A DNA stretch of 64,000 nt from Amorphophallus konjac (Eukaryota > Streptophyta > Magnoliopsida > Alismatales > Araceae), in NCBI GenBank assembly GCA_022559845.1, contig CM040125.1:321973829-322037828 (forward strand), given 5' to 3'. Each line of letters begins with the position of its first letter. Position 1 is the first letter of the stretch. Under the pieces are notes generated by a model. It saw nothing but the letters and a program-made list of their open reading frames with translations. It had not been told where the DNA came from and did not search any database. The position numbers and the translations under genes are program-made. Below, in pieces: positions 33,493 through 45,721 of the stretch.

Positions 33493-35673
33493 TGTTGCAT
33501 CCCTACGGTTTTTGATGATGTCTCACACTATAAATCAATTTTCTTTATCACAGTCTTACAATAAAGGTCTGTGCATTTTCCTGTTCATATGGATTCAATA
33601 GATCAGTGCATGCTTTACTCTAGACATGGTAAGTCCTTGCCTCGGTGCAAGTTTCTTTTAATAAGCTCAACACTTGTGCTCGTCTCAGAAGAGCTCGGTG
33701 CATCTCGCATAAAGTTCGTGCATATTTTCCAGTGGTGCATTCTTTGTTTCTAAGCATGAAGGAGGTATGTGCTTGTTGCATGATTTAGGTAAGGGCATTA
33801 TTTGTCATTCGTCTTTTTACGTAATGCATATTAAGTCAGTGGATACATTGTCTTGTTCATAAGCTTGCTCGGTGCAAGTCCTTGTTTATGCACAGGTTCT
33901 GTCGTTCATATTCTATCTCAGTGCATTTTACTAGGTCGTGTGCACCAAGGTCCGTGCATATTATGTCTTTGCATCTCACCTCTCGAGGTCGGTGTGATAT
34001 CTGAGTCGGTGCAATTCTTGACTAGAATGCATTGTTTAGTCTGCTCATTTCTTTTATCTCAGTGCAAATCCAACTCGGTGCAAGTTTGTCTTGCATCTCT
34101 CTTTGTTCTGCACTTTTCGCTCTGCCATCTCGATGCATACTTTGCTTAGATAAAAACATGATCGGTGCATAGCCAAGCCTATACAACTCACTGTAGCTAT
34201 ATGTGCACGTTTTGCTCCATGCACACCAAGTCTATACAAATCCCTACAGCAACGAGGTCGGTGCAATTCTTGTTTTAGGCCTATTAGACTCGGTGCAAAT
34301 CTTGTAGGTAGCTAAAGTAGGTTGGTGCATCTTCTGCTTCATTCCGCATCGGTGCTTTTTTCTGCCAGTCTTAGTCGATGCTTGTTTCCGACTCGGTGCA
34401 AACTTTCCTTTCTGGCAAAAAATAAAGTCAGTGCATCTTTGTGCTTTATGGATTCTTGTCGGTTCATATCTGTTGCACGATTGGACTCTATGGACCGTGC
34501 TTATGACATCATGCGTTTTCGCAAGTAGGTGCATCTCACGTTTTTTGTTCACTTACACTCGGTGCAACCTCTTGTTCACCTTGTAGTAAGTGAGTGCATT
34601 GGTTGACTTGGAAATTCCAACTCAATGCAGTTTATGCTTACTTACTCACTACGTCGGTACGACTTGTGCTAAGTGTGTGACAAAATATTTATTCCTTCTC
34701 TGACAGTCTGTCTGTGCATTCACCAGGTGGATGGCACGTGATCCAAGGAAGATAGAGGTCCAGAACATTCTGACACGTGCCCCAATCTTTCAGGCGGGAA
34801 ATGTGGTATCCACACGCTTAAGTTTCTGGAACAGATATATATATACTAAGGAAAAGGGTTCGAAAATAAAGTAATGGAATCGTGAAAAAGGAGGGAAGAG
34901 TGAGAGCAGTGCTGGAGATCAAGAGAGAAAACCAGAGACAAACCACTCCATCAAGAGCATAGAGAAGATTCTGAGAGAGAGAGCTGTCTGTGAATCTGAA
35001 GATCTGCTTCTACGGAAGCTACATTGTTTTGTCTTAGAGATAATTATTTTCCATTGATCTTTTATTTTCGAGTTTCCTTCATTTTCCATTCCATTCTGTC
35101 ACCCTCCAAGCTTGCTCTGAGGAAGGGAGAAGTTCTCCAGTTTCCCTCCATTGTTCTTGGAGGAATAGAGGTTTGATCCTCTAGTTTTGTGAGTTGCTTG
35201 GGAGCAATTTCACAGGGTTCCCTTTGCTGCGTGCAAGGGATGGGAGATTTGTTCTCCAGTGCTTCTTATGGTTGATCAGAAGGCTGAGGAGGGTGTTCCT
35301 CAGGGCAAGCTATTTGGCAGCGGTTGTCGCAGACTGAGTCTGCTGTGTGCTATTGTTCATTACAAGGAAACCTTACTCTTCTGAATAAGGGGTGGACGTA
35401 GATTGCGGGTAGCAATCGAACCACCTAAAAATTTTGTCTCTCTTGTGGGTTTGCCTGTCTACTTTGTGCTTGCTCTCCATCTACTTGATATATTGATTCA
35501 TCGTGAATTTCTTTCTCGATCTCAATCCATAGTCTAGGTATCTCTATTACCTATCTCTGAAGTTTTTCTTCACTGCGTTTTGAAGGGTTGAGTAATTATT
35601 TTTGAGTTTATCGAATTTGGGAGTGATCTATTCATCCCCCCCCCTTCTATCTCACTTTCTATTGTGCGTATCA
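33493..35673 (+). repeat. 3' LTR of copia A
   Basis: A 2181-base copy of 17850-20028, with the same dispersed CGGTGCA motifs and the same ends. The right flank is TAGGC, unlike the left flank TATCA. Confidence 0.93.
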
Positions 35674-36734
35674 TAGGCAGGGCAGCAGGCATAGCATAAA
35701 TATTAATAAGGCAGCACCCTCTATAGGAGATGGGATATGAACGTCGCCCATAATTCACAAACACGGTGCGGGCCAAAAGGTACAGCTAAGGGGTGGTGCA
35801 CCCGTCAAGAGGATATCACATGTCTTGCATGCATAGCTTAAATTCACGCATTTCGCCCAAGACAACCCTCTGTGGAGTGGAGGAGCAGACGTGTTAGCTA
35901 AAGGCCCTAAACATAGGGATATGCATGTTTTCTAAGCAACACTCACGGATTACTCTAGCGCCTACACATGGGTTTCAGGCTCTAGATTTCGGTAGCTTCG
36001 CATAGCCCCCATCTGTTTATTTTGGTAGCAGATTTCACCGTTCGGCGCGAGTCTCCTCATTTATTTTAGTGGGGATTCCCAGCTTCTAGGATTCATCCTT
36101 ATTATAGTTCTATCGCGGATTCCACCGTTTGACGCGAGTTTCCTCATGTGTCTCAATGGGGATTCCCAGCTACTAGGTTTCTTCCTTATTGAAATTCGCT
36201 TCACCATTTCGCGCGAGTCTCCTCATGTGTCTCAATTGGGATTTCCGGCTACTCAGATTCGTGTTTCTCTTTTTTTTGCATCATCATCATTTTTTTAAGT
36301 GGGGGTTGGCAGCTTTTTCCTCACGATTACCTTTCACGCGAGTGCAGAAATTCAAGCATCCGTAGAGTGCTAAGAAGAAAGTCAGGCAATCCCTATGGTT
36401 GAAGACCATTGGACACATTAAGCGTGAAGTGGGGGAGTGTTGCCTCAGGTTTATTTTGTGAGTTCGGCTTAGCAATTTAGCCATGACTCTTCCCCTTGAC
36501 GTGTGCACTCGCCATAATTGGGTTCCCTTCGAGCGTATGCCGTGACGCACGTGCATCCAGAATCGGGGCATCATTATTATTTAGCAAGGAAACATGGTCC
36601 TAGAAAGTTTCAAGGAAGTGTGTTATTCTATATTATAAGCAAGCATGCAAGCAGGGGAGCCAAGCAATTTTTTGTCTCTTTTTGTCTCTTTTTTTTGCGT
36701 AAGAACATACTATCGTTACGTATATGTATTCTGT
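35674..36734. other. Giant-element interior right of copia A, with an 80-95 base tandem repeat
   Basis: Mostly unique sequence. At 36010-36275 a unit of about 80-95 bases (CACCGTT.GGCGCGAGTCTCCTCAT followed by TGGGGATTCCCAGCT) is repeated about three times. No coding signal is recognised on either strand. Confidence 0.6.
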
Positions 36735-37095
36735 AAGTGGTAGTAGAGGTATTAGGGAAGCAGACTGCAAAGGGGAGCCAAGCAATTAGGGAAGCGGGTT
36801 GCAAGAGCCAAGTGTATTGGGAAGCGGGCTGCAAGAGCCAAAATTACAGGAAGCGGGCTATAGAAGCCGAAATCGGGAAGCAGGCTACAAGAGCCAAAAT
36901 TACGGGAAGCGGGCTACAGAAGCCGAAATTGGGAAGCAGGCTACAAGAGCCAAGGGTATTGGGAAGTGGGCTGCAAGAGCCAAAATTATGGGAAGCGGGC
37001 CGTGAAGGCCAAAGGGAAGCAGGATACAAGAGCCAAAATGTTAGGGAAGCGGGTTACAAGCCGAGAGATGTTAGAAGCCGGCTGTAAAGCTGAAA
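36735..37095. repeat. Array B (right block): GGGAAGCAGGCTACAAGAGCC units
   Basis: About twelve units of the same family and orientation as 17265-17790; spacers differ (AAAATTA, AAATC, AAGGGTATT). Confidence 0.85.
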
Positions 37096-37194
37096 GATAT
37101 CGAAGAGCGTAGTAGGACGGATGGATTAATTCTGATAGTGGGCCTTGGCTGAAATGGTCGAGCCGAAGGGCGTTGGGTAGCAGGAAGTGAGAGC

Positions 37195-38098
37195 CAAAGA
37201 GAAGGGTCTCTTTTTGTTCTCTGGCCGGGAAAGGGTCGGAACCAAAGTGAAAGGTCTATTCTTTTATTCTCTGGCCGGGGGAGGATCCGATCCAAAGTGG
37301 AAGGTTTTTTTGTTAATTCTCTGGCCGGGGAAGGATCCGAACCAGAGTGGAAGGTTAATTCTTTGATTCTCTGGCCAGGGAAGGATCCGTACCAGAGTGA
37401 AAGGGTCTATTCTTTAATTCTATTGCCGGGAAAGAATCCGAGCTAAAGTGAAAGGTCTATTCTTTAATTCTATGACCGGGAAAGAATCCGAGCCAAAGTG
37501 AAAGGTCTCTTTGTTAATTCTCTGGCCGGGAAAGGATTCGAACCAAAGTGAAAGGGTCTATTATTTAATTCTCTGGCCGGTAGAGGATCCGAACCAAAGT
37601 GAAAAGGGTCTCTTCTTTAAATCTCTAGCCGGGGAAGAATCTGAGACAAAGTAAAAGGTCTATTCTTTAATTCTCTGGCCGGGAAAGAATCTGACCCAAA
37701 GTGAAAGGTCTCTTTGTTAATTCTCTGGCCGGGAAAGGATCCGAACCAAAGTGAAAGGGTCTCTTTGTTAATTCTTTAGCTGGGAAAGGATCCGAACCAA
37801 AGTGAAAGGTTGATTTTCTGATTCTCCGGCTGGGGAAGTATCCGGATCGAAGTGAAAGGTTTATTCTTTAATTCTCTAGTCGGGGAAGGATCCGAACCAA
37901 AGTGTAAAGTTTGTTCTTTAATATTCTGGCCGGAGAAGGGTCCGAACCAAAGTGAAATGTTTCTTCTTTAATTCTCTGGCCGGGGAAGGACCCGAACCAA
38001 AGTGAAGGGTTGATTCTTTAATTCTCTGGTCGGGAAAGGATCCGAACCAAAGTGAAGGGTTGATTCTTTAATTCTCTGGTCGATAAAGTGATAAGCGT
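37195..38098. repeat. Array A (main block): CCGAACCAAAGTGAAAGG units
   Basis: About seventeen units of about 50-54 bases, with the pattern TTCTCTGGCCGGGGAAGGATCC then GAACCAAAGTGAAAGGT. The array is split by the element at 38099-45721 and continues at 45722. Confidence 0.9.
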
Positions 38099-39085
38099 CC
38101 ATTTTCTATGATAATTTATTGCATGTACATCATTTTATGTGCATATAATTAGGTAATTATGCATGATCTATCGTTAATCTCAACTTCACATGTAGATTGA
38201 ACCTTTCATGCAAATTAATTAATTTGGTGATTTTATTTAATAAAATGGAGTTGAGAGTCATGAACATTAATTCTCCATTGCATAATTATGAGCAATTGTG
38301 ATTCATGTGCACATTATGGTAATTTTTATGGACTAAATCGTAATTATATGTGTGCAGGACACCGAAGGTAATTGTAAAAGAAGCTGGGGGCAAAACCATC
38401 ATCACCACTTTGACCAAGTCAAAAGCATATATTTTGGTTGGAGGGAAAAGAAATTTCAAAAGTTTAAAATTGAGGAAAAGAAACACATATTTTGGTTGGA
38501 GGGAAAATTAAATTCAAAGTTTGAAATAAAGGAGAGACATGATGAGCCTTGGGAAAGGGGGTGCCCAAAGTCCAAGAAAGGGGGTGCCCACCTACTTTTT
38601 CTCTTCGCCATGCATCATATTCCACTTGAATCCCAGTCATTCATCTTCTTTTGATACAATCTCCACCCTCCATCTACCCAACTTTCCCTATAAATAGCCC
38701 ATGACAAGGAGGAGAAAGGGAGTTCTTCTTTTGGCAATTTCTTTTCCAACCTTAGGTCGCCGATTTCTCTCCCTTAAGTTCATTTTATGCTCTTGCACTC
38801 TTCATGTAAGTTCTTCCATTTTAAATTACTTACAACTTCATCTTCTGCACCATCTTCTAATTCCTTCTAGTTTGTACGCTATTTCATGTTTTTCACTATA
38901 CTATCATGTTCATCTATGAATCAGTGTTTCTCTCTGTTCTTCATCTTATTTCTTCACTTTCTAATCATTCTCTCTTCTTGCTGTCTTCATGCCAGATCTT
39001 TATTTTTAAGTGTTCTACAATGTCTTCTTCTATATCATCTTCTAACTCTCTCTGGTTTGTAAGTTATTTCTCATTTTTCAACTTA
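38099..39085 (+). repeat. 5' LTR of the coding-poor element, 3' half missing
   Basis: Closely matches 43763-44765 (the two copies have the same TATAAATAG box-like motif, at 38690 and 44361). It then diverges abruptly after TTTTTCAACTTA. The second half of the LTR (44766-45721) and the primer site are not found on this side, so a deletion or a template switch removed them. Confidence 0.85.
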
Positions 39086-40699
39086 TTGTCTTGTAGAAGA
39101 ATGATGATTTTTGATTTAAGAACTTTATTTTCCTTGTGTATATAGGATACTAATAAAGCTCTCTTTTCTTTTTTTTACAGGTTAAAAAAATTTCAAAAAA
39201 ATTAGAGGTAAGTTTGCATTTATTTCTTTCATATTTTGATTTTGTCATTCATTTCAAAAAAAAAAGAGAATGCGGGATTGCACATCAAGTAAGTCTTTAA
39301 ACTTATTCCTCTCATTTTGTGTCATTTTCTTAATGTTCTTGCATATTGTGGTTAGATAGGTTCACAAAAAAAAAAACTCTTCACTTGAGTTCAATAAAAG
39401 TCTTCATTACAAGAGTAGAAATTACACTTCCATGTTTTAGGTCATGCATCATTTAGGATAGTAGTTATTTTTTCTTGTTGTTTAATTATTGTTAATTGCA
39501 TTGTTGAAGATTGCGGGAGGCAAGGTGAGTACTCTAACTTTTCCAAAAGTATGCTCATGCATTTCCATACTTACATAGAACCCCTTGTTTGAACTTGCTT
39601 TGTTGCATATCATTTCAAAGTATCTTAAGGCAACACCCATAAGCAAGATAAGGTGGAGATTTCATCACCCTTCCTTAGCCCACAAACCATAATTCTCTTA
39701 CATCTTTGCATCACCTAGACCTTAAATAAAATCCAGTATATGTTGGCCCTAGGTTCACACTATGGTTCTTGTGTTATTTGGTCTTACCCTCTTGTGGAAA
39801 CCAATGTCTAAGGTAAGACGGTCGAACGGCAAATGCTTTAAGCGGACTAGTGGTTTGTAATTAGGTCCCTACGAAAGTAGGGGGAGCCTCCCGCTATCCC
39901 ACCCCTTACCTGGCCGGTGAAAATATTGAGGGTGAACTTAAGTTACACTTTAGTCATTTTGTGAAACATAATTCGTAGGTCTAGGTCACATCTAGGTCAT
40001 TAGGTAATTTGTGTGACAACTTGCTTGTGTTTGCATAAAAAAAAAATACAAACAAATAAAAATTATCCTCTTCTCTCCCTTCGTCGTTGTTAGTGTTAAA
40101 AAAGCCAAAAAAAAACAAAGAAAAAAAAACAAAAAAATCATCTCCATGGATTGGGTTCTTAATCAAAGTATTTGTTTGACCCAAAATCAATTCATTCCTA
40201 TGGTCCAAGCTCTCATACACCACCTACCTTTCAAGATGATCACACATGGACCCGGTCGACCCATTATGTAGGTGAGTATCTGACCCAATATCCATCTTTC
40301 ACCCAACTCAATGAAAGCCCATATCACTGGTCGGCCTAACAAGAAAACCCCACACCCATGGCAGCCCAATTTCCTTATCCTTCCCAAAACCAAGATCAAT
40401 TTGCTCAATCCTATTTAGGGGGCCACATGCCATTCCTCCCTCATGAACAAACTTCAACATGCCAAAACTTTCCTACACCTTCTTGCACTTCTATCTTTGA
40501 GTGGGGAAATCAAAATAATTTCTCTTGAGAAAATCCTCAATATCAAGCGCCATGCCCTCCCGAGTCAAACTTTCAAACTCAATTGGATCAAAATCAATAT
40601 GGAGGGCATGTCACATACTTCCCTTGTCAATATAATCATCAATACACTCATTCCACCCCTCCATACAATGGTCCATCAAATGAATAAAAACTCAACCAA
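39086..40699 (+). other. Interior leader of the coding-poor element
   Basis: AT-rich with several poly-A runs (39181, 39250, 39366, 40040-40140). No primer site was recognised. From 40140 to 40690 a Pro/Gln-rich low-complexity translation is broken by stops, so it may be an eroded 5' part of the following ORF. Confidence 0.5.
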
Positions 40700-41950
40700 T
40701 TGATTCAAACCATCTTGAATAATCAACAAAGCATTGGTTCCCTCCAAATCAAATTGGACCAACTCACAAAAGTCACATATGAATTATCTATGGACCAAGT
40801 GCCTAACTCCCATGATGCAAATTTGGAAGATAAATTCCCTCACTTTACCCAACACACTTATTCTTACCAGCAACCTATGGTTCTTCTAGCAAAGGAAACT
40901 TTTGACCTAGGTAATGAGGGAATTGTGAAAAAATTGTATCGAAAAGAATCTGGGGTGACGAGCAAGATGGCTTATTTGTGTGAGGAGTCCATACCCATCT
41001 ATGAGGAGAGCCACAATAGGTCGTTTGAAAACAAGTTGGGGGGTGAATCAAATGATGTGCAAAATGATGCTAGTCAAAACTATGAAAGTGAGAATACCCA
41101 TGGGTCAATTGAGAAAGAATGTAGAACATATGATTGTCTAGCTGAAAAGGATGATAAGGTAATGGAATGTGACCCTCCTTACTTGAAAGAATATCATGAA
41201 AGGACCATATCGGAAGATTTCTCATTTCATCTCACAGTCCCACAATTGAAAAAACTGATTGACATGCTTCCTATGTTAGAACAATGTGAACACTTTGGCA
41301 TCAAGAGTGTCATCATTAACTCATGTGAAGAGAAGCATAAAGAAGAAGGTAATGATTATGTTGTAAACATGTTGAATGATAAATATCATGAGGAAGAGAA
41401 TTGTGAAGGGCCCTTGAGTAAAAAATTCATCTCTAATTTAGATGCCCCACTTGTGGAGAATATATTTGATAATCTCATTTTGATAGAGGATATTGATAAC
41501 GGGGCATCACGTGAAGAACTTGAGAACATCACTCCAAACATCAAAGTCTCAATTGAGGATATACTTGAAGAGGAGGATTGCCCTGGGGTTAATAATCTTG
41601 CTGATTTAATGAAGATGAATTTTGAATACCCTCCTCTTGAAGAACATGATGAAGGGACTATATTGGAGAGGTTTACATTTGATCTACCCACCTCACCATT
41701 GAAAAATGTGATTGATAATCTTCATGAGTGTGATGAAGGGGCCTTGTTGGAAAGATTTACATTTGGTCTATCCACCCCATTACTGGAAAGTTTGATTGAT
41801 AAATTTCATTCGAGTGAAGAGTGTGATGAAGATGCTTCATTAGAGAACTTCATATTTGATCTAAGCCCTGAACCCTGCCCCATAAAGTTTGAATTATTAG
41901 ATGGGTTCACACCTTCCAATTTGATTCCCCTGCAAGTTAAGCCTCCCTAA
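40700..41950 (+). CDS. Acidic repeat protein of an LTR element, function unknown
   Basis: A 416-codon frame, the longest open frame in the window, with no domain that I recognise. It is Glu/Asp-rich. It contains a degenerate unit of about 28 residues, pattern EGxxLERFxFxLxxPxLxxLID, at about 41192-41275, 41401-41490, 41646-41725, 41727-41805 and 41820-41900; the last three are nearly adjacent. The start is uncertain: the frame begins right after a stop, and similar sequence before 40700 suggests the original protein was longer. After the TAA at 41948 the protein may continue at 41978-42199, where FTFDLTSHQEDK resembles the unit again. By position it could replace gag/pol in a non-autonomous element. 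Confidence 0.55.
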   Translation: MIQTILNNQQSIGSLQIKLDQLTKVTYELSMDQVPNSHDANLEDKFPHFTQHTYSYQQPMVLLAKETFDLGNEGIVKKLYRKESGVTSKMAYLCEESIPIYEESHNRSFENKLGGESNDVQNDASQNYESENTHGSIEKECRTYDCLAEKDDKVMECDPPYLKEYHERTISEDFSFHLTVPQLKKLIDMLPMLEQCEHFGIKSVIINSCEEKHKEEGNDYVVNMLNDKYHEEENCEGPLSKKFISNLDAPLVENIFDNLILIEDIDNGASREELENITPNIKVSIEDILEEEDCPGVNNLADLMKMNFEYPPLEEHDEGTILERFTFDLPTSPLKNVIDNLHECDEGALLERFTFGLSTPLLESLIDKFHSSEECDEDASLENFIFDLSPEPCPIKFELLDGFTPSNLIPLQVKPP

Positions 41951-41977
41951 TATGACATTCTAGGACCTGAGGGAGAT

Positions 41978-43762
41978 ATGCCAACTATATTCACTTTTGA
42001 TTTGACGTCTCATCAGGAAGATAAGTTCATTAGTGCCCTTATTGCTCATGAGGCTATCATTACGGGGAATGTGGCTAATAATATCAATCTTTATAAGCCA
42101 CTGATGCTTGACCGAGTTAATGTGGAGGAAATAATCAATAATGGGATAGCCAGGTTGGAAGATACAGAACAAGGGGACCAATGGATAGATATTGGGTAGA
42201 GAGTCCATCCCGATCTTGATAGATTGATGGCCATTGATCATTACATGCCTCTTAAAGATGAAAACTGGCTCACACATATGGTCATAGTTAAAATCAATAA
42301 TGTGCAAGACCAGCATATTTCTAGCTCCAATACGTACATGCTTACTCTTGTGTTCCAATGGCATAAGGGCTGAAATTTGAAGGAGGACAAGATCACTTGG
42401 TGGCTCATTCTAAATGCCACCCGTTTTTTAGTGAGCTTCATTGCGTCTGGCTGAAAACGTTAAACTTAGCGCATCTTGGAAGGTAACCCACAGTTTTCAT
42501 AATTTTTGTGTGCTAATAAATGGCTTCTTGGGAGGCAACCCAAGTTTGTATTGTAGTTTTTTTATTTTTAATTTTTGTAGGTATGAATAATGGAAAAGTT
42601 GGGGGGAGAGAGAAGATTGCTTGCACCTATGCCTCACCTTTAACGGCCAAGTACCGCCTTTGGTCAGCAAGGATGTCCGTCGAAGTTCACTTCCGTCAGG
42701 TTATCTCGTTCCTTCACAAATTTCATGTCTACATTGTTCTATTCATACATATTGCATATGCCATTGAGGACAATGTCATTCAAGTTGGGGGGAGAAAAGA
42801 AAAAAATGTTTCATTTCATGTGAGTACAACTTGATCTCATTTCTTACTTGATATCATATATTGTTGCATGCAAATGAAAAGATGTAAACTCCATTTTGAG
42901 TCTCATGATTCATGCTTAAATTAAAAGTAATTCTGGAATAGAAAAGATCAGGGAGAAGGATGATGGGGAATTTAGTCAATCTAACCATGAAAAACTGATA
43001 TAAGAATCTCTTTAAAGTTCATTTGCACTTTAGAAGAAAAAAAATTTCACGTTGCACACTCATGAAACAAGCAAGACAAGCCCTCTACTATCTTAGATAT
43101 ATTGTCTGATATTCTGCATCTCTTAAGAAAGGATATCCTTTTACAAAGCTTTCTGTCAAATTATCTATCAAATAAGTGCAATGGCACTATGAAAAAAAAA
43201 GAAAAAAAAGAAGAAAAGAACACCATGAAAAATGCCCCAATTCTTAGTAACCGGGCCTACTTCACCTAAGACGTGTTGAGGTTCGCGTCAAACAGAAAAG
43301 GGAACCCTGATCTTAGTAACCGGGCCTACTTCACTTAAGACGTGTTGAGGTTCGCGCAAAATAGTGAAGGGATAGTGTAGCATCATGTGTGAAATAAAAG
43401 ATCCCAAAGGGACAATGAAATAAGGCAGACAAAAAATTTAGTATGCTTAATGCTCTGGTTAGGAGGTGCAGGGTTGAATGACATTTGTTTGGAATAGCAA
43501 ATGAGGGATGCACTTGTCTAAGCTGTGGATTTAGTATTACACATGCACAAGTGCTATTGAACTTTACTTTGAATTCTTGATCATGTACCTAAATTTCTAA
43601 GCTAAGGTTAGTGTGCATTATTGATTCCGGATTCCAAATCTTTGGTTGATTCTATGAAGGGAGAGCTGGATATAAGAACATGAATTTTACAAACTCTTGT
43701 TAGTCTTAAATTTTAATTTATTTGTATTGCTAAGGGACTAGCAATGAGTAAGTTGGGGGGTG
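41978..43762 (+). other. 3' interior of the coding-poor element, with polypurine tract
   Basis: A 73-codon frame (41978-42199) may be the end of the acidic protein. It is followed by two GGAAGGTAACCC/GGGAGGCAACCC motifs (42475-42545), the second forming the palindrome CTTGGGAGGCAACCCAAG. A duplicated module GTAACCGGGCCTACTTCAC plus GACGTGTTGAGGTTCGCG follows at 43246 and 43315. The region ends with AAGTTGGGGGGTG at 43750-43762. Confidence 0.65.
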
Positions 43763-45721
43763 TGATAAGCATCTATTTTCTATGATAATTTATTGCATGT
43801 ACACCATTTTATGTGCATATAATTAGGCAATTATGCATGATCTATCGTAAATTTCAACTTCGCATGTAGATTGGACCTTTCATGCAAATTAATTAATTTG
43901 GTGATTTTATTTAATAAAATGGAGTTGAGAGTCATCAACATTAATTCTCCATTACATAATTATGAGCAATTGTGATTCATGTGCACATTATGGTAATTTT
44001 TATGGACTAAATTGTAATTGTATGTGTGCAGGACACCGAAGGTAATTACAAAAGAAGCTAGGGGCAAAACTGTCATCACCACTTTGACCAAGTCAAAAGC
44101 ATATATTTTGGTTGGAGGGAAAAGAAATTTCAAAAGTTTGAAATTGAGGAAAAGAAACACATATTTTGGTTGGAGGAAAATTGAATTCAAAGTTCGAAAT
44201 AAAGGAGAGACATGATGAGCCTTGGGAAAGGGGATGCCCAAAATCCAAGAAAGGGGGTGCCCACCTACTTTTTCTCTTCGCCATGCATCATATTCCACTT
44301 GAATCCCAGTCATCCATCTCCTTTTGATACAATCTCCACCCTCCATCTACCCAACTTTCCCTATAAATAGCCCATGACAAGGAAGAGAAATGGAGTTCTT
44401 CTTTTGGCAATTTCTTTTCCAACCTTAGGTCGCCGATTTCTCCCCCTTAAGTGCATTTTCTGCTCTTGCACTCTTCATGTAAGTTCTTCCATTTTAAATT
44501 ACTTACAACTTCTTCTTCTGCATCATCTTCTAATTCCTTCTATTTTTACGCTATTTCATATTTTTCACTGTACTATCCTATTCATCTGTGAATCCGTGTT
44601 TCTCTCTGTTCTTCATCTTATTTCTTCACTTTCTAATCATTTTCTCCACTTACTGTCTTCATGCCAGATCTTTTTTTTAAGTGTTCTACAATGTCTTCTT
44701 CTATATCATCTTCTAACTCTATCTGGTTTGTAAGTTATTTCTCATTTTTCAACTTACTGTTTTGTGATTGTACTGTTAATCCAAGGTGCTAGCTTCTGTT
44801 ATTCCTCCTTTTTGAATCCCTTCTGCTCTTCTTTTCTACCTTAGTTCTTCATAAACATTTTTTCTCTCCTGTAGATCTAGATTTTATAATTCTACCACTT
44901 CCTCTAATTCCATCATGTTTTTAAGTTATTTTTAATTCTTCTCAGATAAATTTTTTCTACATAGTTACTGTTCATATGTGCAGACCACTTCCCTTCTTCC
45001 TCTAATTTCACCCTCTTCCTCACATTTTCTCTCTCTATGCCCTTCATCAAAGTTCTTTCTCTCTTCCCACTCTTCAACTTATTCTTCTTGGGCACCCCCT
45101 AATTCATCTTGGGTTCAAAGTTATTCACCCTCCAAAGGTAGTTTCATCGAGGAAGGTGACTTCCTCCCGGTGTAGATGACATCTCCCGCAAGGTGGTTCG
45201 TGATCCGAGGCCAAGAGAGGATGTCACCGTCATCACCATTGCTGCTACCATCTCCAAACTCTAAACTCCGGGCTTTTCTTGTTCTTATTGCTTTTGTGTT
45301 ATTTCACTTCGTTGTAATCTTGTTGCGTCATTAGTGTAATCTTGTTTCGCATTTCATGTACTCTTTCTTTTATGTTAATAAAAGAGTTGTTCTTTTGACC
45401 TAGTTCTTGCTCTTCTTCCCTCTCTACCTCTTTCTTCTATCTCTTCTTTCCACTTCATGTAATTATTTTCTATAGCATAGGCGCATAGTCATAGGTGTTT
45501 TTAATTAAGTGTTTGGTTTGTTCATCATTTCACTATTTTCTTTAAGCAAAGACAAATCACAAGTGTTTTCCAAAGGACTTCAGATTTTTAACTCTAAAAA
45601 TCTCTTCTTCCCTGTGGAATGACCCTTCTCGCCACCCTATTACGTCTTACTTTCATCTAGTACGAGTTGGAATTTTTAAGATTGATACGCGTGTTTTAAA
45701 CGATGAACTTTCGCGTTATCA
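43763..45721 (+). repeat. 3' LTR of the coding-poor element
   Basis: 1959 bases from TGATAAGC to TTATCA, a 6-base inverted terminal repeat (TGATAA/TTATCA). A TATAAATAG box lies at about 44361, and AATAAAAGAG (about 45379) is a possible polyadenylation signal. Confidence 0.88.

Larger units (their letters stand above)
17850..35673 (+). mobile_element. Sirevirus-like Ty1/copia element 'copia A', full length with a nested insertion
   Basis: LTRs at 17850-20028 and 33493-35673 both start TGTTGCATCC and end GCGTATCA, and a primer site and polypurine tract are in place. Gag, protease, integrase, RT and RNase H follow in Ty1/copia order, interrupted at 23502-30276 by a minus-strand Ty3/gypsy element. 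Without that guest the element is about 11.0 kb, within the Sirevirus range. The flanking pentamers differ (TATCA left, TAGGC right), so there is no clear target duplication. All genes are disrupted. Confidence 0.92.
38099..45721 (+). mobile_element. Coding-poor LTR element inserted in array A (Athila/Tat-like by its 3' signals)
   Basis: The right LTR (43763-45721) starts TGATAAGC and ends TTATCA; the left LTR starts identically at 38099 but matches only for about 1 kb. A polypurine tract, AAGTTGGGGGGTG, abuts the right LTR. Flanking pentamers TAAAG and GAAAA are both one change from the GAAAG of the array unit, so a decayed target duplication is plausible. The interior encodes a 416-codon acidic repeat protein and no recognisable gag, RT or integrase. 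The repeated GGGAGGCAACCCA-like motif (about 42475 and 42527) is, as I recall, common in plant Athila/Tat elements; lineage is inferred. Confidence 0.8.

Noticed and set aside
40443..40703. 86-codon ORF upstream of the acidic repeat protein
   Set aside because: It overlaps in another frame with stretches that look like the eroded start of the downstream frame, and has no domain.
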